A stretch of DNA of 64,000 nucleotides from Lolium rigidum (taxonomy: Eukaryota > Streptophyta > Magnoliopsida > Poales > Poaceae). Position 1 is the stretch's first letter. Each line of letters begins with the position of its first letter. Location: assembly GCF_022539505.1 (NCBI RefSeq), contig NC_061512.1, positions 150,085,962-150,149,961 of the forward strand, read 5' to 3'. Positions 19,835 through 33,366 of the stretch are shown here, piece by piece. The translations under genes and the position numbers were made by a program. Under the pieces are notes generated by a model. That model ran no database searches and was not told where the DNA came from. It saw only the letters and a list, made by a program, of their open reading frames with translations.

Positions 19835-22800
19835 TTAATCTGGCGCGGCCGGAATGGCCGGCCCAAAACTAGCAAAAGCACGCTCTTGCTGACAAATGTC
19901 TTCTCTGGTAATATCCGCAACCTCGGGGTAGGTTAGACGAAGACCGGTGAAGATGCGACGATCCCTTTGCTTCCACGCATTCCAAAGCACATAGAGAAAA
20001 CGCTCGCTGATACGTCGTTTCTCATCTCTAGGTTTGCCCGCGATCATGTCGTCCCACCATTCCGAAATGGAGATGAAGGAGGTTCTGGAGTCCAGGGAGT
20101 CATCATTGTCCCATCCTTTCACCATGCTCCAGATGGCCGCAGCGAATGGACAATCTTTGCATAGATGCACGACCATCTCAGGCGCATGTCGACAGAGGGA
20201 ACACGTCGGGTCGTGGGTCCAACCCCGAATAGCAAGCATGTCTGCAGTTAGGAGCTTTCCATGAAGCGCCAGCCAGGCGAACAATTTGCACTTAGGCTCC
20301 GCATGAGCCGCCCGAATCTTATTTGCAATGAAGTTGGGGTGGCTACCGAGGAATTGGGCCTTGTAGGCCGAGCTGGCGCTATAAGTCCCATCGGTGGAAA
20401 AAAGCCAAGAGATGGAGTCCGAACGCAGAGGGTCGAGGATGGTTGTGTGAACGATGTCCCAGATCTCAAGGTATTGCGTCATCTGGATGGGGGAGTTGAT
20501 CTTGGCCACATAACGAATCCAGTTGTTATCTCGTATCTCCTTTGCGACTGAACGGTTTTTCCTGGAGGCAATGGAGTAAAGATCAGGAGCCCATGTGGCT
20601 AGTGGTCCGCGGCTGCACCAGTTGTCGTGCCAGAAAGAGGCAGTTTCTCCATCACCAATGGCAATCTTTGTAGAGGCCATGAATAGGGTCATGTCCTTGT
20701 CGTCTCACGGAAGCTTGGAGCCAGCCAAGGTGCGTTCTGGATCTGTCCAGTTAAGCCACGACCACCGGAGCCACAATGCGCGCCCCGTTCTCTCATGATC
20801 AGGCATCCCAAGGCCGCCCAGACCCTTAGGCCTGCAAACGGTCTTCCAGTTGACAAGCTTTTTCCCTTGTGCCGCGTGTTCGCCCTCGTCCCCAGCCCAA
20901 ATGAAGGTCCTAGAAATCATGTTGATCTTATCTCTTGCCCATTTGGATAGGGGAATGACGGTGGCGTGATATATCCCAGTCGCCATGAGGACCGACTTAG
21001 CAAGCGTGACTCGCCCCGGACGCGCGAGATTTTTCCCCATCCAACCAGGAACTTTTCCAGCGATCTTGTCAATGAGCGGTTGTAGGTCCACTTTGCGAAG
21101 GCGTCGGAAGTGAAGAGGGAGGCCTAGGTACTTCCCGTGGAAGGTTACGATCTTAGCGGGAAATCGACAAGGATATCGGCAAGATCAACCTCATCGCAGC
21201 GCACCGGGAAGACCTCCGTCTTGATCACGTTGGTGATGAGACCGCTCGCTTTGCCGAAGAAGTTGAGGATGGAGGAAATGGCCTGAAGTTCGTCATTGAG
21301 CGGGTTCACAAAGATATGCCCGCGTCATCGGCGTAGAGCGAGATACGGCATCGGGTAATCCGAGAGCGAATGGGGCTCAGGATGCCATGAAGGGTAGCTT
21401 TAGAGAGGATGCGCTACAGGGGGTCGATGGCGAGGATGAAGAGCATGGGCGACAAAGGGCCGCCTTGGCGTAGACCCCTCTTGTGGAAGAATGGGAGGCC
21501 GGTGTCACCATTTAAAAGCACCCTTGACGTGGCAGAAGCCAGCGAGAGATAGATCTAGTCTCTCCAAGCTTGCCCAAAGCCCAAAGCCGTAAGAACTTCA
21601 AGGAGATAGGCCCATTCCACCGAGTCGAAGGCCTTGGAGATGTCAAGATTGAGGAAAAGGCAGGGGTTCTCGAGGAATGTAGCTCCTTGATGAGGTTCTG
21701 GACGTGTAAGAAGTTGTCATGAATGCTCCTTTTCCTCACGAAAGCGCTCTGGCATTTGGATACAATGTCGGGCAGGATGGGCGCAAGGCGGTTGGCCAGA
21801 AGCTTGGAGAAAACCTTCGACAGACTATGTATGAGGCTGATCGGTCGATAGTCCCCCACAGACGAGGCGTCCGACTTCTTGGGGATGAGGACGATGTTTG
21901 CCGAATTGACAAGGCTAGCACACCCCTCACGCAGATGGGACATGTGGATGATCGCAGCCGTGATGTCCGCTTTAATAATCTCCCAATAGGACTTGAAAAA
22001 GGCTCCTATGCAGCCATCCGGCCCCGGAGCCTTGACGGACGGTAGCGAGAAAACCGCATCCCAAATTTCCTGAGTACAGAAGGGCACATCGAGGTCAGAT
22101 AGGTCATGAGGAGTATAGTCAAGGCTCGCCCAGTCGAGACTGCAGTGTCTAGTAGCCTTAGTGCCTAGAAGCCCCTTGAAGTGTTGGAGGAGGACCTCCG
22201 CTTTGTCATCGTTTGTGATCGCCGTGCTCGTTGCCGTGGTCAGGGACTGTATATGGACCTTTCTTCTGCGCCCATTGGCCCGAGAGTGAAAGAGCTTTGT
22301 GTTAGCGTTCCCCAATCGGATCCATGTGAGCCTGGATCATTGACGTAATTTTATCTTCTGAATGGAGAGGAGGCCTAGGTAGGAGCTCTTTATCTGTCGA
22401 CGCATGTCCCGTTCTTCATCGGAGAGAGGCCGAGCCTCCTCAGCTTGATCCAAACGAAGGATGATTTCCTTAGCGGTGGCTATCTGCATTCTTAGATCCC
22501 CAATACAAAGTCTTTGCCACTTGCGTAGAGCCTTGGCGGTGCGCGAGAGCTTGATGTGAACACGATGAATGGGGTCGATGGCCAAGGTCACCTTGTTCCA
22601 GGCCTCAGTGACAGTCCCCTTGAACCCCTGGATGTGAAGCCAGAATTCTTCGAACTTGAAAGAAGACTTTCTATTGATGGCCACAGATCCTTGTAGGAAC
22701 AGGGGTGCGTGGTCCGAACAGGCCGAAGTGATAGCCTGAAGGTAAGCGTCAGGGAATAGGGCGTCCCAGTCATCAGTATAGAAGACATGATCAATCTTGG

Positions 22801-23400
22801 TGAGCACGGGGTCTTGTTGGGCGTTGGACCAGGTGAAACGCCGTCCATTCATCCTCATATCTTTTAGGACAAGGAAATCTTGCACCGCCCGGAATTTGCC
22901 AACGAGGCGCCGATTGATGTTGAGATTGTTCTTGTTTGAGGCCTTGGTAATGAGGTTGAAATCCCCTAGCAGCAGCCATGCCGGAAGCATCCGAGGTTTG
23001 AGCTCGCGAAGTTCATCGATGAAAAGCAGCTTGTCACTGTCTCCCTGGGCCCATAGACACAAGTGATCGACCACGCGGAGCCATCAGAAAGGACATTGAC
23101 GGAAGCCGAGACTGTGTTCGTAGTGATGTGAACATTGGAGAGGGAGAAGTAAGCGTCGGAGACCGCAAGTAAAATTCCCCCGGACGTGCCATTGGCAGGG
23201 AGGAAGGCGTAGTTAGCAGTGAAGTTGCGACCTAACATGGCGGCGATGAGTGAATCATCGATGACGGCCAGCTTTGTTTCTTGCAAGCAGATAATGGAGG
23301 CGTGGGTGTCTCTAATCAGGTCACGGACCGCGTCGCGACGAGCAATGTTGTTGAGTCTGCGGGGATTCCAGTCGAGGATGTTGGTGCATTTTTTGCAACA
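19835..23400 (-). pseudogene. LINE ORF2: endonuclease, reverse transcriptase, zf-RVT
   Basis: ORF2 nicks the target DNA and copies the LINE RNA at the nick. The APE-type endonuclease begins at about 23395 (LNILDWNPRRLNN, then IICLQETKLA) and runs to about 22700 (SACSDHAPLFL). The reverse transcriptase spans about 22300-21100, with APGPDGCIGAFFKSYW near 22030 and the catalytic YADD at 21335-21324. The C-terminal zf-RVT region is at 20340-20100 (CKLFAWLALHGKLLTADMLA and a Cys/His cluster). At least one in-frame stop (near 22330) and several frameshifts (for example near 23055 and 21660) break it. These are mostly in homopolymer runs, not CAG/CTG sites. Confidence 0.88.
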
Positions 23401-23480
23401 TTATGAAAAGACGAAGATCACGTAGATGAAGCAGATGAGGCTTGGATGATCGAAGACATAGAACGCAGCATGCATGGGAG

Positions 23481-25079
23481 TGATGACGCGTAAAGCACAC
23501 GCCCGTTGGGAACCCCAAGTGGAAGGTGTGATGCGTACAGTAGCAAGTTTCCCTCAGTAAGAAACCAAGGTTTATCGAACCAGTAGGAGTCAAGAAGCAC
23601 GTTGAAGGTTGATGGCGGCGGAGTGTAGTGCGGCGCAACACCAGGGATTCCAGCGCCAACGTGGAATCTGCACAACACAATCACAGAACTTTGCCCCAAT
23701 GTAACAGTGAGGTTGTCAATCTCACCGGCTTGCTGTAAACAAAGGATTAAACGTATTGTGTGGAAGATGATGATTGTTTGCGAAGAACAGTAAAGAACAA
23801 TTGCGATAGATTGTATTTCAGATGTAAAGAATAGGACCGGGGTCCACAGTTCACTAGTGGTGTCTCTCCCATAAGATAAGCAGATGTTGGGTGAACAAAT
23901 TACAGTTGGGCAATTGACAAATAAAGAAGGCATAACAATGCACATACATATATCATTATGAGTACTATGAGATTTAATCAGGGCATTACGACAAAGTATA
24001 TAGACCGCTATCCAACATGCATCTATGCCTAAAAAGTCCACCTTCAGGTTATCATCCAAACCCCCTACAGTATTAAGTTGCAAACAACAGACAATTGCAT
24101 TAAGTATGGTGCGTAATGTAATCAACACAAATATCCTTAGACAAAGCATCGATGTTTTATCCCTAGTGGCAACAGCACATCCACAACCTTAGAACTTTAT
24201 GTCACTCGTCCCAGATTTAATGGAGGCATGAACCCACTATCGAGCATAAATACCCCCTCTTGGAGTCACAAGTATCAACTTGGCCAGAGCCTCTACTAGC
24301 AACGGAGAGCATGCAAGAACATAAATAACATATATGATAGATTGATAATCAACTTGACATAGTATTCAATATTCATCGGATCCCAACAAACACAACATGA
24401 AGGATTACGAGATAGATGATATTGATCATGATAGGCAGCTCACAAGATCTAACATGATAGCACAATGAGGAGAAGACAACCATCTAGCTACTGCTATGGA
24501 CCCATAGTCCAGGGGTGAACTACTCACACATCGATCCGGAGGCGATCATGGCGATGAAGAGACCTCCGGGAGATGATTCCCCTCTCCGGCAGGGTGCCGG
24601 AGGCAATCTCCTGAATCCCCCGAGATGGGATTAGCGGCGGCGGCGTCTCTGGAATGTTTTCCGTATCGTGGCTCTCGGTACTGGGGGTTTCGCGACGAAG
24701 GCTTTAAGTAGGCGGAAGGGCAGGTCAGGAGGCGCCACGGGGGCCCCACACAACAGGGCCGCGCGGCCAGCACCTGGGCCGCGCCGCCTTGTTGTGTCGC
24801 CACCTCGTGGCCCCACTTCATTTCCTCTCCGGTCTTCTGGAAGCTTCGTGCAAAAATAGGATCATGGGCGTTGATTTCGTCCAATTCCGAGAATATTTCG
24901 TTACTAGGATTTCTGAAACCAAAAACAGCAGAAAACAGCAACTGGCTCTTCGGTATCTCGTCAATAGGTTAGTGCCGAAAAATGCATAATAATGACATAT
25001 GATGTGTATAAAACATGTGAGTATCATCATAAAAGTAGCATGGAACATAAGAAATTATAGATACGTTTGGGACGTATCA
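23481..25079 (-). repeat. 3' LTR of element B
   Basis: Runs TGATGACGCG...GACGTATCA on the plus strand. It holds the GC-rich hairpin (arms about 24748-24764 and 24781-24797) and, on the minus strand, TACTTAAAGC at 24710-24701 as the TATA-like box. It differs from the 5' LTR at about two dozen sites in its first 800 bases; over half of these are at CAG/CTG. Confidence 0.93.
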
Positions 25080-27676
25080 AGCATCACCAAGCTTAGTTCC
25101 TACTCGCCCTCGAGTAGGTAAACGATAACAAAGATAATTTCTGAAGTGACATGCTATCATAATCTTGATCATACTATTGTAAGCATATGAGATGAATGCA
25201 GCGATTCGAAGCAATGATGAAGATAATGAGTAAACAAATGAATCATATAGCAAAGACTTTTCATCAATAATACTTTCAAGACAAGCATCAATAAGTCTTG
25301 CATAAGAGTTACTCATAAAGCAATAAATTCAAAGTAAAGGCATTGAAGCAACACAAAGGAAGATATAAGTTTCAGCGGTTGCTTTCAACTTCAACATGTT
25401 TATCTCATGGATAATTGTCAACACAAAGTAATATAATAAGTGCAATAGGTAAACATGTAAGAATCAATGCACACAGCTTGACACAAGTGTTTGCTTCGGG
25501 ATAGAAAGAATAGGCAAACTGACTCAACAATAAAGTAGAAGATAGGCCCTTCGCAGAGGGAAGCATTTATTACTATATTTGTGCTAGAGCTTTTCATTTT
25601 GAAAACAAGAAACAATTTTGTCAACGGTAGTAATAAAGCATATGTGTTATGTATAAGATATCCTATAAGTTGCAAGCCTCATGCATAGTATACTAATAGT
25701 GCTCGCACCTTGTCCTAATTAGCTTGGATTAACACGGATTGTCATTGCATAGCATATGTTTCAACCAAGTGTCACAAAGGGGTACCTCTATGCCGCCTGT
25801 ACAAAGGTCTAAGGAGAAAGCTCGCATTGGATTTCTCGCTTTTGATTATTCTCAACTTAGACATCCATACCGGGACAACATAGACAACAGATAATGGACT
25901 CCTCTTTAATGCATAAGCATTCAACAACAATTAAAATTCTCATAAGAGATTGACGATTGATTGTCCAAACTGAAACTTCCACCATGGATCATGGCTTTAG
26001 TTAGCGGCCCAATGTTCTTCTCTAACAGTATGCATACTCAAACCATATGATCATGAAAATCGCTCTAACTTCAGACAAGACGAACATGCATAGCAACTCA
26101 CATGACATTCAACAAAGGTAAAAGTTGATGGCGTCCCCAGAAACATGGTTACCGCTCAACAAGCAACTTATTAAGAAATAAGACACATAAGTACATATTC
26201 TTCACCACGATAGTTTTTAAGGCTATTTGTTCCATGAGCTATATATTGCAAAGACAAAGAATAGAATTTTTAAAGGTAGCACTCAAGTAATGTACTTTGG
26301 AATGGCGGAGAAATACCATGTAGTAGGTAGGTATGGTGGACACAAATGGCATGGTTATTGGCTCAAGGATTTGGATGCACGAGAAGAATTCCTCTCAATA
26401 CAAGGCTAGGCTAGCAAGGTTGTTTGAAGCAAACTCAAGTATAAAAGGTGCAGCAAAGCTCACATATGAACATATTGTAACTATTATAAGACTTTACATT
26501 GTCTCCTTGTTGTTCAAACACCTCAACCGGAAAATATCTAGACTCTGGAGATCAATCATGCAAACCAAATTTTAACAAGCTCTATGTAGTTATTCATTAA
26601 TGAGTACAAGGTACATGATGCAAGAGCTTAAACATGATCTATATGAGCACAACAATTGCCAAGTATCACATTATTCAAGACATTAAACCATTTACCACAT
26701 GCGGCATTTTCCGTTTCCAACCATATAACAATGAATGAAATAGTCCAACTTTCGCAATGAACATTAAAGATAAAGCTAAGAACATATATGTTCATACGAA
26801 ACAGCGGAGCGTGTCTATCTCCCAAATAAAGAATGCTAGGATCCGATTTATTCAAACAAAAACAAAAATGAAAATAAACAGACGCTCCAAGTAAAGCACA
26901 TAAGATGTGACGGAATAAAAATATAGTTTCACTAGAGGAACCTGATAAGTTGTCGATGAAGAAGGGATGCCTTGGGCATCCCCAAGCTTAGACGCTTGAT
27001 TCTTCTTAAAATATGCAGGGATGAACCACGGGGGCATCCCCAAGCTTTGACCTTTCACTCTTCTTGATCATATTGTATCATCCTCCTCTCTTGACCCTTG
27101 AAAACTTCCTCCACACCAAACTCGAAACATACTCATTAGAGGGTCAGTGCATAATTCATATATTCAGAGGTGACATAATCATTCTTAACACTTCTGGACA
27201 TTGCACAAACCTACTGAAAGTTAATGGAACAAAGAAATCCATCAAACATAGCAAAACATGCAATGCGAAATAAAAGGCAGAATCGTCAAAACGGAATGCA
27301 GTCCGTAAAGATGAATTTTAAAGAGGCACCAGACTTGCTCAGATGAAAATGCCCAAATTGAATGAAAGTTGCGTACATATCTGAGGATCACGCACGTAAA
27401 TTGGCAGATTTTTTTAGTTTTTCTACAGAGACTACTGCTCAAATTCGTGACAGCAAGAAATCTGTTCCTGCGCAGTAATCCAAATCTAGTATTGGCTTTA
27501 CTATCAAAGACTTTACTTGGCACAACAATGCAATAAAATAAAGATAAGGAGAGGTTGCTACAGTAGTAACAACTTCCAAGACTCAAATATAAAATAAAGT
27601 GCAGAAGTAAAATAATGGGTTGTCTCCCACAAGCGCTTTTCTTTAACGCCTTTCAGCTAGGCGCAGAAAGTGTGTA
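25080..27676 (-). other. Long non-coding 3' internal region of element B
   Basis: No convincing coding. It includes the polypurine tract next to the LTR (minus AAGCTTGGTGATGCT, from 25094 to 25080) and two more tract-like strings (minus AAGCTTGGGGATGC at 26989-26976 and 27047-27034). Some text matches the 3' internal region of element A (for example AGATAGGCCCTTCGCAGAGG near 25545 against its complement near 51640), showing common descent of A and B. Confidence 0.75.
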
Positions 27677-27949
27677 TCAAGTAACATCAAGAGATGAAGC
27701 TTCAACATCGTAATTTGTTCTAATAATAGAATCATAAGGTAACTTCATTCTCTTTCTAGGGAAGTGTTCCATACCTTTCTTGAGAGGAAATTGATATTTA
27801 ATATTACCTTCCTTCATATCAATGGTGGCACCAACAGTTCGAAGAAAAGGTCTTCCCAATATAATGGGACAAGATGCATTGCATTCAATATCCAAGACAA
27901 CAAAATCAACGGGGACAAGGTTATTGTTAACCATAATACGAACATTATC

Positions 27950-29508
27950 CACTACTAGGAAAAGGCCTAGCCGTAAGATGGGTATTAGTGGCGCACCAGG
28001 AGGGCAGTGCGCCACTACTACTTAGCAGTGGCGCACCGGAAAGTGGTGGGCCACTATTAAAAATGTAGTAGTGGCGCACCTCTCTGCGGTGCGCCACCAC
28101 TAAGTTTGACCATGGGTTTGACCCAGCCTTATACATAGCAATGGCGCACCGTGCAGAGGTGCGCCACAACTATTTTTTGTAGCAGTGGCGCACCTCTACA
28201 TGGTGCGCCATTACTATGTAAAGGGGAGGATGGACATGTTTGGGCATCACTTAGTAGTGGCGCACCAAGCCACCCCCCCCCCGTGGATTGCCTTTTCGAG
28301 TTCGGAAAAAATAAAAGAAATAGATAGAAAATTCAAAAAATTAAATCCTTTGAAATGCCCATGTAATATGTCATCTAGGTTTAGTGAAAATTGGAAAAAA
28401 TGAATTTTGATATATTATGCAAAATGGCGTCATCTTTCGGTAAAACGGGTTTTCTGGTTGCATACGACCTCCGATGAAAAACTTTTTTATATCAAAATCG
28501 ATCTACGCGAAATTTCCTATTCGAATTCAACGGCCTACGGCCGTTTGGAGAAAAAATGGATTCGTCAAATTCAAAACAAAAACAAGACTTTTTTCAGGTT
28601 TTAGATTTTGGGCAAAAAAAATAAATAGCGGTGGCGCACCCATGCCTTGGTGCGCCACTGCTAAGCTTCCTGCCCACGAATTTCAAAATGGGAGGAGCCG
28701 GCCACTTACCCCCTCCTCCCTAGCTCCTCCCTCCTCCTCCACACATTCTCCTGCTCTCATTCTCCTCTCCTCCTCCTGCTCTCCTCCTCTCCTCTCCTCC
28801 TTTCACTCCGGCGACCTCCTCCTCTACTCTCCTCCTTTCACTCCGACGACCTCCTCTCCTCTCCTCCTTTCACTCCGGCGACCTCCTCCTCTCCTCTCCT
28901 CCATTCACTCCGGCGACCTCCTCCACTATGTCGAGCTCCGGTGACCTTACTTTCCTGCGAGCTCCTCCACTATGGTGACCTCCGGTGACCTTACTCTCCG
29001 ACGACCCTCCGGCGACCCTCTAGCCTCCATTACCTCTGGCCTTCGTCCTCTTGTTCATCCTCTCCTACATCTCCTCACCTCTCTTTACCTCTCCTACGTC
29101 CCTCATCCATCATCACCGACGGCTAGGCTAAGAAAAATGAGAATGAACATTGCACAAATAATTCTAGCAACAAGAACGAGAAAAAATAACGAGCCAAAAA
29201 AATTCGAAACAAAATGTGCCGGATCCGGATCCGGATCCCGATCCGGATCCGGATCTAGAAATTTCAAATTTTAGTAGTGGCGCACCTTTTTTCTATCCGG
29301 TGGCGCACCTCGGACGTTTAGGAGTGGCGCACCATGAAGCTAGTAGTGGCGCACTACCCGGTGCGCCAGTGCTAAGCCAAATAGCAATGGCGCACCACTA
29401 GTGCGCCACTACTAAAAGTTAGCAGTGGCGTGATAGCAGTGGCGCACCACTAGTGCGCCACTGATGGGTATAAGTGGTGCGCCACTGATTGCCCTTTTCC
29501 TAGTAGTG
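27950..29508. mobile_element. Non-autonomous CACTA element 2
   Basis: 1559 bp, ends CACTACTAGGAAAAGG and CCTTTTCCTAGTAGTG, with 3-bp duplication ATC (27947-27949 and 29509-29511). Subterminal arrays of GTGGCGCAC and inverse copies lie at 27985-28270 and 29275-29490. The middle has a pyrimidine-rich tandem region and no transposase. It belongs to the same broad group as CACTA 1. Confidence 0.95.
28798..29254. repeat. Tandem repeats inside CACTA 2
   Basis: Four imperfect copies of a unit like CTCCTTTCACTCCGGCGACC separated by CT-rich runs occupy about 28798-28925. A short hexamer array of GGATCC/CCGGAT lies at about 29219-29254. Confidence 0.75.
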
Positions 29509-31573
29509 ATCAATCCTCCCCAAAGGTTTCTTTATAGCATTATCAACAATATTAACATCCAAATAACAATTTTTTAATGGTGGCAAGTCAAGCATATCAT
29601 AGATTTTCTTAGGCATAGCAGAAATACTTGCACCAAGATCACATAAAGCATTACAATCAAAATCATTGACCCTAATCTTAATGATGGGCTCCCAACCATC
29701 TTCTAACTTCCAAGGAATAGAGGTTTCAAGTTTTAGTTTCTGTTCTCTAGCTTTTATGAGAGCATTTGTAATATGTTTTGTAAAGGCCAAATTTATAGCA
29801 CTAGCATTGGGACTTTTAGCAAGTTTTTGTAAGAACTTTATAACTTCAGAGATGTGACAATCATCAAAGTCTAAACCATTATGATCTACAGCAATGGGAT
29901 CATTATCCCCAATATTTTGAAAAATTTCAGCAGTTTTATCAATTTCAGCAGTTTTAGCAGTTTCAGGCAATTTTGCACGCTTTACACTAGGAGTAGTAAC
30001 ATTGCCAACACCAATTATTTTACCATTGATAGTAGGAGGTGTAGCAACATGTGAATCATTAACATTACTAGTGGTGGTAATAGTCCAAACTTTAGCTACA
30101 TTATTCTCTTTAGCTAGTTTTTGTTTTCTTCTCTTTCCCACCTAGCATGCAATTCAGCCATCAATCTAATATTCTCATTAATTCGAACTTGGATGGCATT
30201 TGCTGTAGTAAATTTTTTTATTATCAATATCCTTATTAGGCATAACTTTCAATTTTAAAAGGTCAACATCAGAGGCAAGTCTATCAACCTTAGAAGCAAG
30301 AATATCAATTTTATCGAGCTTTACCTCAACAGATTTGTTAAAAGCAGTTTGTGTACTAATAAATTCTTTAAGCATGGCTTCAAGACCAGGGGGTACACTC
30401 CTATTATTGTTGTAAGAATTCCCATAAGAATTACCATAACTATTACCATTAGCGAAGGATATGGCCTATAGTTGTTACCAGAATTGTTCCTATAAGCATT
30501 GTTGTTGAAATTATTATTTTTAATGAAGTTCACATCAACATGTTCTTCTTGGGCAACCAATGAAGCTAAAGGAACATTATTAGGATCAACATTAGATCTA
30601 CCATTCACAAGCATAGACATAATTGCATCAATCTTATCACTCAAGGAGGAGGTTTCTTCAACAGAATTTACCTTCTTACCTTGCGGAGCTCTTTCCGTGT
30701 GCCATTCAGAGTAATTTGTCATCATATCATCAAGAAGCTTTGTTGCCGCCCCCAAAGTGATGGACATAAAGGTACCTCCAGCAGCTGAATCCAATAGGTT
30801 CCGTGAAGAAAAATTCAATCCTGCATAAAAGGTTTGGATGATCATCCAAGTAGTCAGTCCATGGGTTGGGCAATTCTTTACCAAAGATTTCATTCTCTCC
30901 CATGCTTGAGCAACATGTTCATTATCTAATTGCTTAAAATTCATTATGCTACTTCTCAAAGATATAATTTTAGCGGGAGGATAATATCTACCAATAAAAG
31001 CATCCTTACATTTAGTCCATGAATCAATACTATTTCTAGGCAGAGATAGCAACCAATCTTTAGCTCTTCCTCTTAAAGAGAAAGGAAACAATTTTAATTT
31101 TATAATGTCACCATCTACATCGTTGTACTTTTGCATTTCACATAGTTCAACAAAATTATTAAGATGGGCAGCAAGCATCATCGGAACTAACACCAGAAAA
31201 TTGCTCTCTCATAACAAGATTTAGTAAGCAAGTTTAATTTCAAAGAATTCTGCTGTAGTAGCAGGTGGAGCAATAGGTGTGCATAGGAAATCATTATTAT
31301 TTGTGCTAGTGAAGTCACACAACTTAATATTCTCAACAGTACCCATTTTAACAGTATTAAATAAAGCAAACTAAATAAAGTAAACGCAAGTAACTAATTT
31401 TTTGTGTTTTCGATATAGAGAACAAGACAGTAAATAAAGTAAATCTAGCAACTAATTTTTTTGTGTTATTGATATAAGGAGCAAACAAGCAGTAAATAAA
31501 ATAAAACAAAGCAAGACAAAAACAAAGTAAAGAGATTGGATGTGGGAGACTCCCCTTGCAGCGTGTCTTGATC

Positions 31574-31591
31574 TCCCCGGCAACGGCGCCA
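31574..31591 (-). promoter_or_regulatory. Primer binding site of element B (tRNA-Asp)
   Basis: Minus-strand TGGCGCCGTTGCCGGGGA is complementary to the 3' end of plant tRNA-Asp, the usual Athila primer. It lies 11 bases inside the LTR end. Confidence 0.9.
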
Positions 31592-31602
31592 GAAATTTAG
31601 CT

Positions 31603-33206
31603 TGATGACGCGTAAAGCACACGCCCGTTGGGAACCCCAAGTGGAAGGTGTGATGCGTACAGCAGCAAGTTTCACTCGTAAGAAACCAACGTTTATCGAA
31701 CCAAGTAGGAGTCAAGAAGCACGTTGAAGGTTGATGGCGGCGGAGTGTAGTGCGGCGCAACACCGTAGATTCCGCGCCAACGTGGAACCCGCACAACACA
31801 ATCACGTAACTTTGCCCCAACGTAACGAGTGAGGTTGTCAACCTCACCGGCTTGCTCGTAAACAAAGGATTAAACGTATTGTGTGGAAGATGATGATTGT
31901 TTGCGAAGAACGAGTAAAGAACAATTGCAGTAGATTGTATTTTAGATGTAAAGAATAGGACCGGGGTTCACAGTTCACTAGTGGTGTCTCTCCCATAAGA
32001 TAAGCAGATGTTGGGTGAACAAATTACAGTTGGGCAATTGACAAATAAAGAAGGCATAACAATGCACATACATATATCATGATGAGTACTATGAGATTTA
32101 ATCAGGGGCATTACGACAAAGTACATAGACCGCTATCCGAGCATGCATCTATGCCTAAAAAGTCCACCTTCGAGGTTATCATCCGAACCCCCTCCGGTAT
32201 TAAGTTGCAAACAACGAGACAATTTCATTAAGTATGGTGCGTAATGTAATCAACACAAATATCCTTAGACAAAGCATCGATGTTTTATCCCTAGTGGCAA
32301 CAAGCACATCCACAACCTTAGAACTTTCCGTCATCGTCCCTGCATTTAATGGAGGCATGAACCCACTATCGAGCATAAATACCCCCTCTTGGAGTCACAA
32401 GTATCAACTTGGCCAGAGCCTCTACTAGCAACGGAGAGCATGCAAGAACATAAATAACATATATGATAGATTGATAATCAACTTGACATAGTATTCAATA
32501 TTCATCGGATCCCAACAAACACAACATGAAGGATTACGGATAGATGATCTTGATCATGATAGGCAGCTCACAAGATCTAACATGATAGCACAATGAGGAG
32601 AAGACAACCATCTAGCTACTGCTATGGACCCATAGTCCAGGGGTGAACTACTCACACATCGATCCGGAGGCGATCATGGCGATGAAGAGACCTCCGGGAG
32701 ATGATTCCCCTCTCCGGCAGGGTGCCGGAGGCGATCTCTCGAATCCCCCGAGATGGGATTGGCGGCGGCGGCGTCTCTGGAAGGTTTTCCGTATCGTGGC
32801 TCTCGGTACTGGGGGTTTCGCGACGAAGGCTTTAAGTAGGCGGAAGGGCAGGTCAGGAGGCGCCACGGGGGCCCCACACAACAGGGCCGCGCGGCCAGCA
32901 CCTGGGCCGCGCCGCCTTGTTGTGTCGCCACCTCGTGGCCCCACTTCGTTTCCTCTCCGGTCTTCTGGAAGCTTCGTGCAAAAATAGGACCCTGGGCGTT
33001 GATTTCGTCCATTTCCGAGAATATTTCCTTACTAGGATTTCTGAAACCAAAAACAGCAGAAACGACAATCGGCTCTTCGGCATCTCGTCAATAGGTTAGT
33101 GCCGGAAAATGCATAATAATGACATATAATGTGTATAAAACATGTGAGTATCATCATAAAAGTAGCATGGAACATAAGAAATTATAGATACGTTTGGGAC
33201 GTATCA
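31603..33206 (-). repeat. 5' LTR of element B
   Basis: 1604 bp, same ends as the 3' LTR. It carries many one-base insertions or deletions at CAG/CTG sites relative to its partner, for example near 31829, 31858, 31910, 32139, 32171 and 32216. The GC-rich hairpin is at about 32876-32925. Confidence 0.93.
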
Positions 33207-33366
33207 GGGAGCAACAGTAGCTGTCGAGTTCAGGCGATGCCAAACAGATGGCTTACAACTGATAAGAGACGTGAATGAAATCTGGCCGTCGCAGCGGCAA
33301 ATAACGGGGACGATACAGTTTCGAAGACGGGGCACATGCCCAGGGATTCTAGATTTGACATGGCTT

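Larger units (their letters stand above)
27677..31346 (-). pseudogene. Gag-protease gene of element B, frameshifted and split by CACTA 2
   Basis: Gag forms the particle and the protease matures it. The start is the ATG at 31346 (MGTVENIKLCDF). The gag core is clear at 31110-30700 (LFPFSLRGRAKDWLLSLPRN, AQAWERMKSLVKNCP). An asparagine-rich tract follows (near 30500), then a coiled-coil (near 30330-30240), and the protease at about 29660 (ALCDLGASISAMPKKIYDML, with DLG in place of DTG). The gene is cut at 29508/27950 by CACTA 2; the remainder (LGRPFLRTVGATIDMKEG) is at about 27860-27800. Frameshifts are present near 31230, 31165 (an extra base in a CTG), 30395 and 30200. Confidence 0.85.
23481..33206 (-). 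mobile_element. Athila-like Gypsy element B, gag-pro only
   Basis: A complete minus-strand LTR element of 9726 bp, flanked by the 5-bp duplication GGGAG (23476-23480 and 33207-33211). It has LTRs of 1599 and 1604 bp, a primer site matching tRNA-Asp (31574-31591), a gag-protease gene (31346-27677) and a polypurine tract at 25080. Between the protease and the 3' LTR there is 2.6 kb with no reverse transcriptase, RNase H or integrase, so it must borrow these. A CACTA element (27950-29508) sits inside the gag-pro gene. It inserted into the LINE just upstream of ORF2. Confidence 0.93.

Noticed and set aside
26227..26575. Small plus-strand frames in the internal region of element B
   Set aside because: AT-rich non-coding region; no domain and not conserved with the matching region of element A.
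28474..28944. 156-codon frame in CACTA 2
   Set aside because: Low-complexity Ser/Pro/Leu product of a CT-rich tandem repeat.
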